A DNA stretch of 64,000 nucleotides. It comes from Liquidambar formosana. Its lineage: Eukaryota > Streptophyta > Magnoliopsida > Saxifragales > Altingiaceae. Position 1 is the stretch's first letter. The number at the start of each line of letters is the position of its first letter. The notes under the pieces were generated by a model. It made no database searches. It worked only from the letters and a program-made list of their open reading frames with translations, and had not been told where the DNA came from. The stretch covers positions 21,477,607 to 21,541,606 of the forward strand of contig CM077832.1 in the NCBI GenBank assembly GCA_039720395.1. The letters run 5' to 3'. The translations under genes and the position numbers were made by a program. This document shows positions 1 through 12,575 of this stretch, piece after piece.

Positions 1-1526
1 ATCATTTATATTTACATAATATGTCCATGGAGTTAGAGTTGAGAATATGGAATTACAAAGAGTTGTAATTTTGAGACTATAGATATATCTCTGTACTAAA
101 CTCCTTAAGCATTCCTAGTTGAAGGTTCACTATGATGGACAGTAATGAACCATAGGACTAGCACTTGTTAGGTTGACTCTATAGGAGGATAGCTAGTCTT
201 AAGCTATTTGTGTGGAGACACTACAACCAACAAGTGGGTGCCTATTATAAGAATAGGTACACTGAATGTGACCAAAGATATGAGATAAACTGAATGGAGT
301 TTTTTCCTGCCTGTCAATCAGTTTCTCATTGTTATAGTGGTACAAGTAATCCTTAGACCTGAGACACCATAGTTGCCTTATGCATGTAGCTTTAGAAGTT
401 TGATAACACTAAGTGCAAATCCTATTTAGGGGTTTGCAAAGGTGTTCATTGGCCCTACTGCTATGTGTGTGAAGGCATATGAGTGATCAACAAGGGATCC
501 ATCACTCTCAGGAAAAGAGAGAGAATGTCTCATATAGCATTCATAATATAACTCATTAAATCCATGTCCATGGTAGGATGAATATGAAAAGAGTTTCATG
601 AGTTCATCAATGAGTTGATATCTATGAATGAGTATAAAGTAATTGAACTAGGGACTTGACAGACTTCCATGTCCTATTAGTTCAATTGGAGACATTGTGT
701 TGAAGGAAGGATGCAATTGTAACCTATAAACTATAACAGAAGGGTTCTTTGTAAATGACTATTCACCTCATTAAGGACCACACCATGAGCCATATGCTAG
801 GTGTTACTCATGGTTAGTAGAAGTCCTAATTGATATAAGTGAGTTATAATCAATTAGGGAATTGGAAGGAGTTCCAATTAGACCCTAAATGGAAAGAGTT
901 CCATTGTGCACACCTCGTGCTATTCCTACTACTTAATGATGTGAACCCAATGGGTCACACACTGATCATGCAAGAAGGGCTTTAAAGTCTATGAGAGAAA
1001 GGGTTTTAGTGAATAAAGAATAGTTCTTTATAGGCCTATTTGTATTTGATACAAATAATAGGGGTTAATGTGCAATTAAGTGTAATTACACATAACCCTA
1101 TTAGGGTTTCTTCCCCATGGCCAGCCCCCTTTAGTGGGCTGCCTATATAAGTCACACTTATGTGTGACATGGTCTAAAGGAGGCTTGCACAAAAAACCCT
1201 CGCCGTCCAGCCCCTTGGAGGCTCTCTTCTCTCTCTCTCTCTTCTCCACCTCTAGCAACAACAAGGAAGAAGAAAGAAAGGACTTGAAGCTCTAGCTAGG
1301 TGTGGATACCGTTGGAGGTAGCACACTTGGGCTGCTCATTCACCGCTGTCCGGAATCAAAGCTTGGAGCAAAAAGGAGAAGACAAAAATTCTGTAAGTGT
1401 TCTAACCCTCTTCGTAGTTAGGGTTTGATTTTGTGTTATGCATAGTTAGATTCATGGGCTGTGGAATCGTAGGAAAAATTTTTATATTCCGCACTTTTTA
1501 TTTTTCCTCTTGTTCGATTCCCAACA
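1..1526 (+). mobile_element. Copia LTR (5' end outside window), nested in another Copia LTR
   Basis: This is LTR positions 134 to 1659 of the outer Copia family, judged against the reconstructed 3' LTR (8939-9519 plus 19532-20609, 1659 bp). It ends in CCAACA at 1521-1526 and is followed directly by LTR sequence again, not by a PBS. It carries a TATA box (CTATATAAG near 1143), the GTCACAC/GTGTGAC hairpin just after it, and the GTAAGTG splice donor near 1394. Its diagnostic variants near 1181-1230 and 1381-1400 differ from both 1527-2564 and 19532-20609, which agree with each other. I infer a solo or truncated LTR that inserted into the 5' LTR of the outer element. Confidence 0.75.
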
Positions 1527-2564
1527 AACAAGGGATCCATCACTCTCAGGAAAAAGAGAGAGAATGTCTCATATAGCATTCATAATATAACTCATTAAAT
1601 CCATGGCCATGGTAGGATGAATATGAAAAGAGTTTCATGAGTTCATCTATGAGTTGATATCTATGAATGAGTATAAAGTAATTGAACTAGGGACTTGACA
1701 GACTTCCATGTCCTATTAGTTCAATTGGAGACATTGTGTTGAAGGAAGGATGCAATTGTAACCTATAAACTATAACAGAAGGGTTCTTTGTAAATGACTA
1801 TTCACCTCATTAAGGACCACACCATGAGCCATATGCTAGGTGTTACTCATGGTTAGTAGAAGTCCTAATTGATATAAGTGAGTTATAATCAATTAGGGAA
1901 TTGGAAGGAGTTCCAATTAGACCCTAAATGGAAAGAGTTCCATTGTGCACACCTCGTGCTATTCCTACTACTTAATGATGTGAACCCAATGGGTCACACA
2001 CTGATCATGCAAGAAGGGCTTTAAAGTCTATGAGAGAAAGGGTTTTAGTGAATAAAGAATAGTTCTTTATAGGCCTATTTGTATTTGATACAAATAATAG
2101 GGGTTAATGTGCAATTAAGTGTAATTACACATAACCCTAATAGGGTTTCTTCCCCATGGCCAGCCCCCTTTAGTGGGCTGCCTATATAAGTCACACTTAT
2201 GTGTGACATGGCAAAATAGGCTTGCACAATAAACCCTAGCCGTCCAGCCCCTTGGAGGCTCTCTTCTCTCTCTCTCTCTTCTCCACCTCTAGCAACAACA
2301 AGGAAGAAGAAAGAAAGGACTTGAAGCTCTAGCTAGGTGTGGATACCGTTGGAGGCAGCACACTTGGGTTGCTCATTCACCGCTGTCCGGAATCAAAGCT
2401 TGGAGCAAAAAGGAGAAGACCATTAAAACTGTAAGTGTTCTAACCCTCTTCGTAGTTAGGGTTTGATTTTGTGTTATGCATAGTTAGATTCATGGGCTGT
2501 GGAATCGTAGGGAAAATTTTTATATTCCGCACTTGTATTTTTCCCTCTTGTTCGATTCCCAACA
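1527..2564 (+). mobile_element. 5' LTR of the outer Copia (right-hand 1038 bp)
   Basis: The segment corresponds to LTR positions 622 to 1659 and ends in AACA immediately before a PBS, so it is the true 5' LTR end of the outer element. Aligned by eye with 19532-20609 it shows only three single-base differences. The first five bases, AACAA, are the expected target duplication if 1-1526 is a nested LTR. The other half of this LTR must lie left of the window. Confidence 0.8.
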
Positions 2565-2565
2565 G

Positions 2566-2578
2566 TGGTATCAGAGCC
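2566..2578 (+). other. Primer-binding site, initiator tRNA-Met type
   Basis: TGGTATCAGAGCC starts two bases after the LTR end. This is the classic plant Copia minus-strand primer site, complementary to the 3' end of initiator tRNA-Met. Confidence 0.9.
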
Positions 2579-5500
2579 ATGATTATGCATAATACAAAAT
2601 ACATATGGGCTGGTAATTATGGTGTAGTTGAATGATTCAAAAATCTGGAAAATTTTTTCTGCATAATTGGTTTTCCTCCATGGCTGAACCTAGGGTTTGG
2701 AACCCTAGGTCAATTCTCTTCTACTCCTCTTCTAATTGATGGTTAAGTGTATCCATGGATGCAATAGGTTGCATAGGGTTTGAGTTTGGAGAAGAAGAAT
2801 AAGGAAAGTAGGGTTTTATAAAACTGTTATGAACAGTTTTCATGGTTTCCATGAAAAACCGTCATCTTGTTTTGCATGCCGAATTCAGAGTTCTTCTCCA
2901 AAATTTTCGAGCCATATATGGTTAGAAAGCTCTTCGAATAAGCTTTCCAACCCAACAAACGGTGCGTCAATCCGAGTTCTGTAGTAAAAGTTATGAATTT
3001 TTTACTACAGGCTGTCTAGAAAGACAGTTTTGCTCGGGAATGATGCAATAGCCACAACTTTGAGTTATTGATGGAGATCAAAGGCATGGAAATGGTTGCC
3101 ATCACTTGGGTTATGTTCTAGACATGGTAGGGAAATGTTCCCAAGCATTTAGATTCATCATAATTGGATTAAGATGCTAGAACAGAAGGAAGAAGGAGAA
3201 GAACACCATGGAGGCTGAATCTGGGTTTTAGAACCCTAAGGTTCTTGCAATTAATTCTAATTAAAGCTGCTGTATTTATGATGGAAGATCATTGTAGGAT
3301 CATTATATATCATGTGTATATGATTTTCTTTAAGTTTCAAAAAGGTTTTGATGGAAAAAGATTCAAAAAGTTTGAAAATTTTTCATGAACAGCATATCAG
3401 ATTTTCTCTGCAGAAAAGTCATCAATGGAGTTTTGATTAGAACTTGAGTTAGGGAACTCCAAATTGCATGAAACCAATTGCATTAGTTTCCTAAGACATG
3501 TAGGATACTGGGAAAATTCGTTTGGTAGCCTAATTCATTCATCTTGCTGGGTTTTAAATCAATTTCTGATCATGGACAGTGTGCTGTCAAATTCTGGGCA
3601 GCCTACTGTTGTTTTAATTGTTTAGAATAATTGGTGATGATTTGATCATCCAAACCTCTTCTATTAGCTTAGTATTTCATGTAGGGACATGATACAAAAG
3701 CTGGTTTCAATGGAGGAGTCGAATTGATAAGGATTTAGAAGCTATTGTGACCTTCAAGGTCTGCAACAATGGCTCCAGCAATGGGTTTGGAAACCCTGAT
3801 TGTTCTTGATGATGGCAGCCACTTCCACCACTTCTCACGTGTCCAGAGGCTTGTCCCACACCCCTAGGATGTTCTCCCATGACTGGCCATGGCCTCCCAC
3901 AGTCGTTGGTGGCCATGGCAGCCTAGCCAAGCTCAGGCAGCCCCCTCGTAGTGACGGCTGCATAGAGTTAAGGATGAAACCCTAATTTTGAGTTAATGAT
4001 GAAACCCTAATTTCATTATGGCATTAATTAAAACCCTAATTGGAATATTAATTACCTTAATTAAGAGTTAATGATTGGTCATTAAATGACCAATCATGGT
4101 TATTGATTGTTAGGGCATAATTAATACCATTAATGATGTCTAGGGTTAGGGTTTTGGAAACCCTAATTAGTGTAATTAATTAAGGGTAATTAATACCCTA
4201 TTTGGCATTAATTAAACCCTAATCCCTTTTATTAAATACCATATGAACCAAGGGTTTTAATGATTGGTCATTAAATGACCAATCATAAGGCATTTAATGA
4301 TTAGGGCTTGCATTTAGGGTTTAGGGTTATGCATTTAGGGTTTAGGGTTTTAGGAAACCCTAATACACTAATTCATCATTTAATTGATTCTATTTAATTC
4401 CCATGTTAATTATTTAATTAATATTGATTAATTTTATAATGTTTTAAATGGTTTAAAATACAATTGGGGATTAAATTAAAATCTGGAAATTCTTAATTAA
4501 ATGAAATTGATTTGTTTAATTAAGGAAACCCTAATATCGGATATTAGAGTTATTTTAGGAAACTTTATATGTTTAAATTAATTTGATTAATTGAAACTAA
4601 AATGTCTTAAATGTTAAGACTTTATTTAATTCTGGATATTTTGTTAAAACCTAATAAGATTAGGATGCATTAATGAGATTAATGTAAAGCATTCAAGAGA
4701 ATTACCATAATGCCCATATGTTTTAATGCTTACAGTTTTTCTTTACATTATGCAATGAGATTGTATGTATGTGTTTGGATGATGATTATGGACTATACCC
4801 TTTAAACCAATTGTGATTGGCCGTCTTATGAATGGGATGTTATTATTTACAAGAGTTGTAATTTTATTAAGGTGATGTAATTTATTTGGGGCTTGCATGC
4901 CACCTTCCCTCTCCCTCTCTCTCTATCATTCTCTTATGTACCCCACATTCCCCTTATGTATCCCTTTCTTTAAATTATGTAAATGTTATGTAATCAAGAG
5001 CGCACTAAGGAGCATGGTGGACCCAAAGGAGCATAATAGAGCCCAACAAGCCAATGGTGGAGATCATCAAGCCAAGGGAGCAGATTGAAGGACTTGAAAG
5101 CTTAGAGAAGTGTTTCAAGACAGCATGCATGTTTCGAATGTGTTATTTTACGATCACCTACACCCACCTTAGACCTTGGATTCAATCTATTGGCTTGGAT
5201 TGAATCCTCTCAAAGTCCATAATCATCATAGTGGGAGCTTAAATTTATGAGATAATTGTATTAGCTTCAATACCATAGTTTGGTATATGTTACCTATTCA
5301 CTTAGGGACTAATATCAAAATATGGTACTTTATATATGTTGATATATAATAGCATGCGATGTATGATTTATAATAGCATGAGATGTATGATTATAAATAG
5401 CATAATTTATATGTTTAAATTTTGATACGTAGGATGCATGTTAATTTGATGAGACCCTTTAAAAACCCCTCTTATTTAATATTAAGTTGAAAATGGAGAA

Positions 5501-6035
5501 GTCATTGGGGAATGAATTCTTCATTGCCTTCCATCATTATAGGATCATCTAACGTCCCTTAATGTGGGTACCTGGCTGCAGACATGTAGGAGCTACCCAT
5601 GTTAAAGACATTACTTGAAACTATCACATATGAGATATCATGGGGTGCCTAAACTGGTATATACCAAGAAACTAACATGTGAGGTATATATTTGGCGAAA
5701 CATACCTGTGTGAATGATGGGTTTAACTTAACTAGGGAAGTATTCCAAGAAACTAACATGTGAGGTGTATGTTCCCTAGAGGCAAAACGATTGGAACTTG
5801 CTTATGAAGCAATAGACAAAGAGTTGTCTTCTTATTGTGGGTTAGAAGCCAAGAAACTAACATGTGAGGCTTCTAGGTCACAGTGGGACCCCAATCCCCA
5901 TTAGGAATGAGATTCCCGAATTCCATTAGAGGGTGTATGGAATTTGATAAAATAGTGGGAGGTACCATATAATTAAAGACCCAATCATTATGGATAAAAA
6001 TGAAATCTAATTCTCTGTTTATGTACATTACCTAA
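2579..6035 (+). other. Long non-coding leader of the outer Copia
   Basis: There is no ORF of note. The leader is collinear with that of the intact element (11187-14199), with extra sequence around 2810-3230. It contains two 27-nt inverted repeats (4071-4097, 4260-4286; arms ATGATTGGTCAT/ATGACCAATCAT), TTTAGGG telomere-like repeats (about 4313-4353), and decayed versions of the three conserved-loop hairpins (about 5660-5885). It ends where the gag start and splice acceptor of the intact copy would be; both are mutated here. Confidence 0.75.
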
Positions 6036-8920
6036 TTACTCACCTCAAAACCCCTATTTCCTAATATATAGGATATTGATAGTTTGACTAAACCCGATTT
6101 CTTTGATTGACTTAGGAAATTGAGAATTGTTCTCAATTTCAAAAGATTGTTTATATGCTATTAGGCCTTTTATTAAAGGCCCTCCATAAAACATCCTAAG
6201 AAGAAAAAGACACTATGTGCAATTGGCATCTTGTTGCCATGCTATATGATAGTATTGATGACTAATGAGCTTCAGAAGCAAAATTAGTCAATACAAGTGC
6301 CTCTGCTGTCCTACATCACATACAAAGGTTGTATTGTGAGTAAAATAATACTATAAAGTATAGTACTTGTAAAGGACTTCTTCTGGACTAGGATATAATA
6401 AAAGTTGTTTATTAATAATCATTCTTTTGAAAAATGATTAATCACATAGAATAGCTTGAGAAGCTAGATGTGATTTAAAATGGAAGCATAGAGGAAAGCA
6501 AGTCTTGAAAAGTCAAAGACAAAGAAATATAATTATTTTGTAGTAAACATAAGGTATTGTAAAGGGAACTTGATAAAGTATCAGTCTTCCTAGAAGAACC
6601 AAACTTTTGAAGTTTTGGTTCATGCTCTAAACTAAATTGTTGGTTAGTTCTGCTTCTTGGTTTTTGGATTCTAGTGTAATATAAATCGAAGCAAAAAGTT
6701 AAGTAGATAATAAGTTACCTTTAAAAATTTTAATAGAGCAAAAGTTGCTAGATTAATTTTGGGAACTTATTTCTTAACTAAGTCATTTAAGACATTCTAG
6801 AAATTTGATTTCCGAATTTAAATGACTAATTAGAGCAAATACAACGTATTCCGAGAATACAAGAGATGTAGAGACTCTCATTTAAATGTAACGATTATGA
6901 CTTGGTTATGAGATGACCAAACCCATCTTTTACTTGGTGAAGTGAATGAGTTACATTTATAATTTGACTATACATTGTGATGTATACAGTCATGTAGAGC
7001 ATGCATTCAATTATAGTAGACTCATCTTAGAATACCATAGCTCAATGGTGAATCTAAGAGAACAAATTGAACCCTATTAAGATATAGTTTGATCCATGAT
7101 GAGTTTTACTAATGTATCCATCTAGGATATACCTTAAAATTGCTACATATTGATAATTTAGGGTTCACTCCAGTTTTGTCCCAATTATATCAGATATGAT
7201 ATGGGAAGAAACCCAACTTATAGAAGTTAAGGCTTGGGCTTGTGCTACGTATGTCTGGAAACATAATGTAAACAGTCTGGAAATACGGTCAAGTAAGTGT
7301 TGAATTGTGGTATATCCCAAAAGTGGTTGGGATAGTATTTCTATTACCCTAATGAACAAAAGTTGTCCATTAGGATGTTTGCTGGATTTTTTTGAAAAAG
7401 AGTTCATTCAAGAAGATGCAAAAGTAGATAGAATTTATAGAATTGTCTGTAAAGCCACAAACGAACAAAGATCCAACCCTTGTCTCTGTTAAGACAAAAC
7501 CCTTAACTACACTACAATCTTTTCATAGATCAAATTGGATATTTCTTAACATAAGAGAGATATTGTATCTCTATTAGAATGTGAAAGAATTGTTCTTTGG
7601 TGATAAAGATCACCAAGATAATCCTATTGATTATGACTAGACGATGTTTCACATCAACTCGAGAAATGACTAAGAGTCATTAAATCCAATATGGATAGGT
7701 AGAGACCTAAAAGGCTTGGCTATTTAAGAATGTTTTCAACATAGGCAAAAAGTTGTCTATAAAGAAACTTGTTTGATAATAGTTATGCTGAAATCCATTT
7801 GGATCTTGTTATCTATAAACACACATTTTGAATATAAGATATGTCAAAAAGGATATAAAGATGTTATATCAAATGGTGAAAAACCATAAAAGTGTGTAAG
7901 TTATAGAAGTCTATTAATAGACTACAAGGTTCTCATAATTAGAACATCTATAAAGTTGAGGTAATCAAATTGTTTGATTTCTCTCATTGTATAGATGGAC
8001 CATGAGTGTATAAAAGGTTAGTGGGAGTGCAATCGTTTTTCTTTATCCTAAGTATGGATGACATCATAATCATTATGAATGATATATGAATGTTATCTAA
8101 TGTAAAGTTTTAGTTTTTGGAGAAAAACTAATTCATGAAAGATTTGGCAAAAGCATCCAATAAGATCTATAGAGATAGATCATATAGATTGCTAAGTATC
8201 TCAAAATCATCAAACATAGTTGAAATGTTGAAGGAGTTCAACATGGAGAATTCTAAGGGAGGTCTGATTTACTTCAGATAAGAATTCATTATTCAAGGGC
8301 ATGTGCCCTAGGATAACACAAGTAAGATTCTTAAAGTGTTAAGAAGCCTTATTTTACACTATGTACTGAACCTGATATCTATTATGTTGTAATTGTTACA
8401 AATAGTTATCAATCAATTCAAATTTGGAATATTGGATTGTATATGGAAATTGTAAACTCATAGTAGATGGGTATATGGATTTGGATATAATCCATATGGG
8501 GTATATTTTATATTCACTTTAGTTGGTGAAATACTTAATGGAAGAACTGTATGAAAGATACAGTGGATTCCATTATTGAGGGTGAATTAATTGTCGCATT
8601 GTCTAGGAGACTGTTTGGATCTATAAGTTCATTTAGAGCTTAGAGTTGTTCCTTCCATTGAGTTGCCCACACCTTGTTTTGTGACAACAATGGGTCTATA
8701 GCTCAAGTATAGGAATCACGGTCTCATCAAAAGTCCAAAATCATAGAGTGACAATTCCAAGTGATTAGAGGAATCATTGGAAGAGGTAATAGATACATTA
8801 CAGAAGATATTATCTACATAAGTTTTTGTAGACCTACTAACTAAAGCTTTAAAACATAATTGGTTATGTCTAAGACCAACATCTTGAGAAGATAGGTATG
8901 CGATACATGGTCAATTGGCT
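6036..8920 (+). pseudogene. Degenerate Copia gag-pol of the outer element
   Basis: No long ORF survives, but the DNA aligns by eye with the intact gag-pol at 14200-17859. The gag start region matches near 6040-6130. The end of the integrase region (the stretch encoding YPDEQK) matches near 7315-7360. An RT stretch equivalent to YVDD lies near 8040-8090 with the tyrosine and neighbours changed. The RNase H and tail region matches near 8676-8830. Many indels and stops break every frame, and the region is about 0.8 kb shorter than the intact copy. Near 6290-6360 it seems to keep gag sequence that follows ELYG and is missing from the intact copies. The product would be inactive, so any recent movement needed proteins from another element. 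Confidence 0.8.
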
Positions 8921-8927
8921 TTAGTGC

Positions 8928-8938
8928 AAGTGGGAGAT
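8928..8938 (+). other. Polypurine tract of the outer Copia
   Basis: AAGTGGGAGAT sits directly before the TG that opens the 3' LTR. It is identical to the PPT of the intact element at 17863-17873. Confidence 0.85.
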
Positions 8939-9519
8939 TGTTAGGATTATGCCCTAGAGCCAATCATAGAGATGATTGTTTAGGGATTAGGAACAATCAT
9001 TTGATTTCATTTATGTATGTCACATTTATTATTGATTTAATAAAAGGGCTTATTCTATTATGTTTATATGCATCATTTATATTTACATAATATGTCCATG
9101 GAGTTAGAGTTGAGAATATGGAATTACAAAGAGTTGTAATTTTGAGACTATAGATATATCTCTGTACTAAACTCCTCAAGCATTCCTAGTTGAAGGTTCA
9201 CTATGATGGACAGTAATGAACCATAGGACTAGCACTTGCTAGGTTGACTCTATAGGAGGATAGCTAGTCTCAAGCTATTTGTGTGGAGACACTACAACCA
9301 ACAAGTGGGTGCCTATTATAAGAATAGGTACACTGAATGTGACCAAAGATATGAGATAAACTGAATGGAGTTTTATCCTGCATGTCAATCAGTTTCTCAT
9401 TGTTATAGTGGTACAAGTAATCCTTAGACCTGAGACACCATAGTTGCCTTATGCATGTAGCTTTAGAAGTTTGATAACACTAAGTGCAGATCCTATTCAG
9501 GGGTCTGCAAAGGTGTTCA
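8939..9519 (+). mobile_element. 3' LTR of the outer Copia, first part
   Basis: The LTR starts TGTTAGGATTATG right after the PPT. It is interrupted after position 581 by the intact Copia and resumes at 19532. Joined, the two parts give a 1659-bp LTR. Confidence 0.9.
9515..9519 (+). repeat. Target-site duplication, left copy (GTTCA)
   Basis: GTTCA before the intact Copia matches GTTCA at 19527-19531 after it, which fixes both element ends. Confidence 0.95.
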
Positions 9520-11172
9520 TGTTAGAGTTATGCCCTAGAGCCAATCATAGAGATGATTGTTTAGGGATAAAGGAACAATCATTTGATTTCATTTATGTAT
9601 GTCACATTTATTATTGATTTAATAAAAGGGCTTATTCTATTATGTTTGTATGCATCATTTATATTTACATAATATGTCCAAGGAGTTAGAGTTGAGAATA
9701 TTGAATTACAAAGAGTTGTAATTATGAGACTGTAAATATATCTCTGTACTAAACTCCTAAATGATTTCTAGTTGAAGGTTCACTATGATGGACAGTAATG
9801 AACCATAGGACTAGCACTTGTTAGGTTGACTCTATAGGAGGATAGCTGGTCTCAAGCTATTTGTGTGGAGACACTACAACCAACAGGTGGGTGCCTGTTA
9901 ATAGAATAGGTACACTGAATGTGACCAAAGATTTGAGATAAACTGAATGGAGTTTTAACCTGCCTGTCAATCAGTTTCTCAATGTTATAGTGGTACAAGT
10001 AATCCTTAGACCTGAGACACCATAGTTACCTTATGCATGTAGCTTTAGAAGTTTGATAACACTAAGTGTAGATTCTATTCATGGGTTTGTAAAGGTGTTC
10101 ATTGGCCCTATTGCTATGTGTATGAAGGCATGTGAGTGATCAACAAGGAATCCATTACTCTCAGGAAAAAGAGAGAGAATGTCTCATATAGCATTCATAA
10201 TATAACTCATTCAGTCCATGGCCATGGCAGTGTGAATATGGAAAGGAGTTTCCATAAGTTCATCATTGAGTTGATATTTATGAATGAGTATAAAGTAATT
10301 GAACTAGGGACTTGACAGACTTCCATGTCCTATTAGTTCAATTGGAGACATTGTGTAAATGGAAGGATGCAATTGTAACCTATAAACTATAACAGAAGGG
10401 TTCTTTGATAGATACATATTCACTTCATTAAGGACGACACCATGAACCATATGCTAGGTGTTATTCATGGTTAGTAGAAGCCCTAATTGATATAAGTGAG
10501 TTATAATCAATTAGGGAATTGGAAGGAGTTCCAATTAGACCCTAAATGGAAAGAGTTCCATTGTGCACACCTCGTGCTATTCCTACTACTTGATGATGTG
10601 AAGCCAATGGGTCACACACTGATCATGCAAGATGAGCTTTAAAGTCTATGAGAGAAAGGGTATGAGTGCATAAAGAATAGTTCTTTGAGGCCTATTTATA
10701 TTTGATATAATTTATAGGGGTTATTGTGCAATTTAGAGAAATTGCATCACACCCTAATAGGGTTTCCCCCTAGGGCCGGCCCCCTTAGTGTGGACTATAT
10801 AAGTCACACTATGATGTGTGACATCATCACAAGTTGAAATCCCAAGGGGCTGTCCAGATTTTCCAGCCTCCCTCTCTCTCTCTCCTCTCTTCTCCTTCAC
10901 TAGCAACAACAAGGAAAAGGTGGAAAGGACTTGAAGCTCTAGCTAGGTGTGGATACCGTTGGAGGCAGCGCACTTGGGCTGCTCATTCACCGCTGTCCGG
11001 AATCAAAGCTTGGAGCAAAAAGGAGAAGACAAAAATTATGTAAGTGTTCTAACCCTCTTCATAGCTAGGGTTTGATTTTGTATATGCATAGTTAGATTCA
11101 TGGGCTGTGGAATCAAAGGGAAAATTTTTATATTCCGCACTTCTATTTTTCCCTCTTGTATGATTCCCAACA
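9520..11172 (+). mobile_element. 5' LTR of the complete Copia
   Basis: It begins TGTTAGAG, ends CCAACA and is followed by the PBS. It contains a TATA box (10796-10802), a post-TATA hairpin (10803-10822), a CT-rich stretch near 10866-10895, and a GTAAGTG splice donor at 11040. From the expected start site (about 10828) to the donor there is no ATG. Confidence 0.95.
10796..10822 (+). promoter_or_regulatory. LTR TATA box with adjacent perfect hairpin
   Basis: TATATAA (10796-10802) is followed at once by GTCACAC-TATGAT-GTGTGAC (10803-10822), a perfect 7-bp inverted repeat. The same pair recurs in the other LTR copies, including the diverged subfamily, where the loop is TTAT and the stem is unchanged. 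Transcription would be expected to start a few bases after the hairpin. Confidence 0.75.
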
Positions 11173-11173
11173 G

Positions 11174-11186
11174 TGGTATCAGAGCC
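11174..11186 (+). other. Primer-binding site of the complete Copia
   Basis: TGGTATCAGAGCC starts one base after the LTR, and is complementary to the initiator tRNA-Met 3' end. Confidence 0.93.
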
Positions 11187-12533
11187 ATGGCTATGCATAA
11201 TACAAAATACATATGGGCTGGAATTTATGGTGTAGTTGAATGATTCAAAAATCTGGAGAATTTTTACTGCAGAATTGTTCTTCTCTCTGGCCGAACCTAG
11301 GGTTTGGAACCCTAGGTCTATTCTTCTTCTACTCCTCTTCTAAATCATGGTTAAGGGTAACCATTGATGCAAAGGTTGTATAGGGTTTGAATTGGAAGAA
11401 GAAGAAAAAGGAAAACTGGGTTTTCTGAAGAGGGTCGAATCTGGGTTTTAGAACCCAGAGGTTCTTGCAATTAAATTCAATCAAAGCTTCTGTATTTTTG
11501 ATGCAAATCCATTGTAGGATCATTATATATCATGTGTATATGATTTTCTTTAAGTTTCAAAAAGGTTTTGATGGAAAAAGATTCAAAAAGTTTGAAAATT
11601 TTTCATGAACAGCATAGCAGATTTTCTCTGCAGAAAAGTCATCAATGGAGTTTTGATTAGAACTTGAGTTAGGGAACTCCAAATTGCATGAAACCAATTG
11701 CATTAGTTTCCTAAGACATGTAGGATAATGGGAAAATTCGTTTGGTAGCCTAATTCATTCATCTTGCTGGGTTTTAAATCAATTTCTGACCATGGACAGT
11801 ATGCTGTCAAATTCTGGGCAGCATACTGTTGTTTTAATTGTTTAGAACAATTGGTGATGATTCGATCATCCAAACCTCTTCTAGAAGCTTAGTATTTCAT
11901 GTAGGGACATGATACAAAAGCTGGTTTCAATGGAGGAGTCGAATTGATAAGGTTTTAGAAGCTATTGTGACCTTCAAGGTCTGCAACAATGGCTCCAGCA
12001 ATGGGTTTTGGAAACCCTGATAGTTTTTGATGATGGCAGCCACTTCCACCACTCCTCACGTGTCCAGAGGCTTGTCCCACACCCCTAGGATGTTCTCCCA
12101 TGGCTGCCCATGGCCTCCCACAGTCGTTGGTGGCCATGGCAGCCTAGCCAAGCTCAGGCAGCCGTCTTGGTAGTGACGGCTGCATAGAGTTAAGGATGAA
12201 ACCCTAATTTTGAGTTAATGATGAAACCCTAATTTCATTATGGCATTAATTAAAACCCTAATTGGAATATTAATTACCTTTATTAAGAGTTAATGATTGG
12301 TCATTAAATGACCAATCATGGTTATTAATTGTTAGGACATAATTAATACCATAAATGATGTCTAGGGTTAGGGTTTTGGAAACCCTAATTAGTGTAATTA
12401 ATTAAGGGTAATTAATACCCTATTTGGCATTAATTAAACCCTAATCCCTTTTATTAAATACCGTATGAACCTAGGGTTTTAATGATTGGACATTAAATGA
12501 CCAATCATAAGGAATTTAATGATTAGGGCTTGC

Positions 12534-12575
12534 ATTTAGGGTTTAGGGTTATGCGTTTAGGGTTTAGGGTTTTAG
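12534..12575 (+). repeat. Telomere-like TTTAGGG repeats in the Copia leader
   Basis: Two pairs of TTTAGGG units are separated by a short TATGCG spacer and followed by an inverted CCCTAA. The same block occurs at 4313-4353 and, reversed, near 46785-46832. It is part of the element and does not mark a chromosome end. Confidence 0.8.

Noticed and set aside
3800..3985. Short ORFs in the Copia leader (3707-3985, 11955-12137, 47228-47410)
   Set aside because: The sequence is shared by all leaders, and the frames are short and lie within the predicted intron.
10834..11043. 69-codon ORF in the Copia LTR (also 19188-19397)
   Set aside because: It opens with TTG, which is not a normal plant start. 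The only in-frame ATG is the one that straddles the splice donor.
12534..12575. Chromosome-end telomere
   Set aside because: Only a few TTTAGGG units, present at the same place in every Copia copy.
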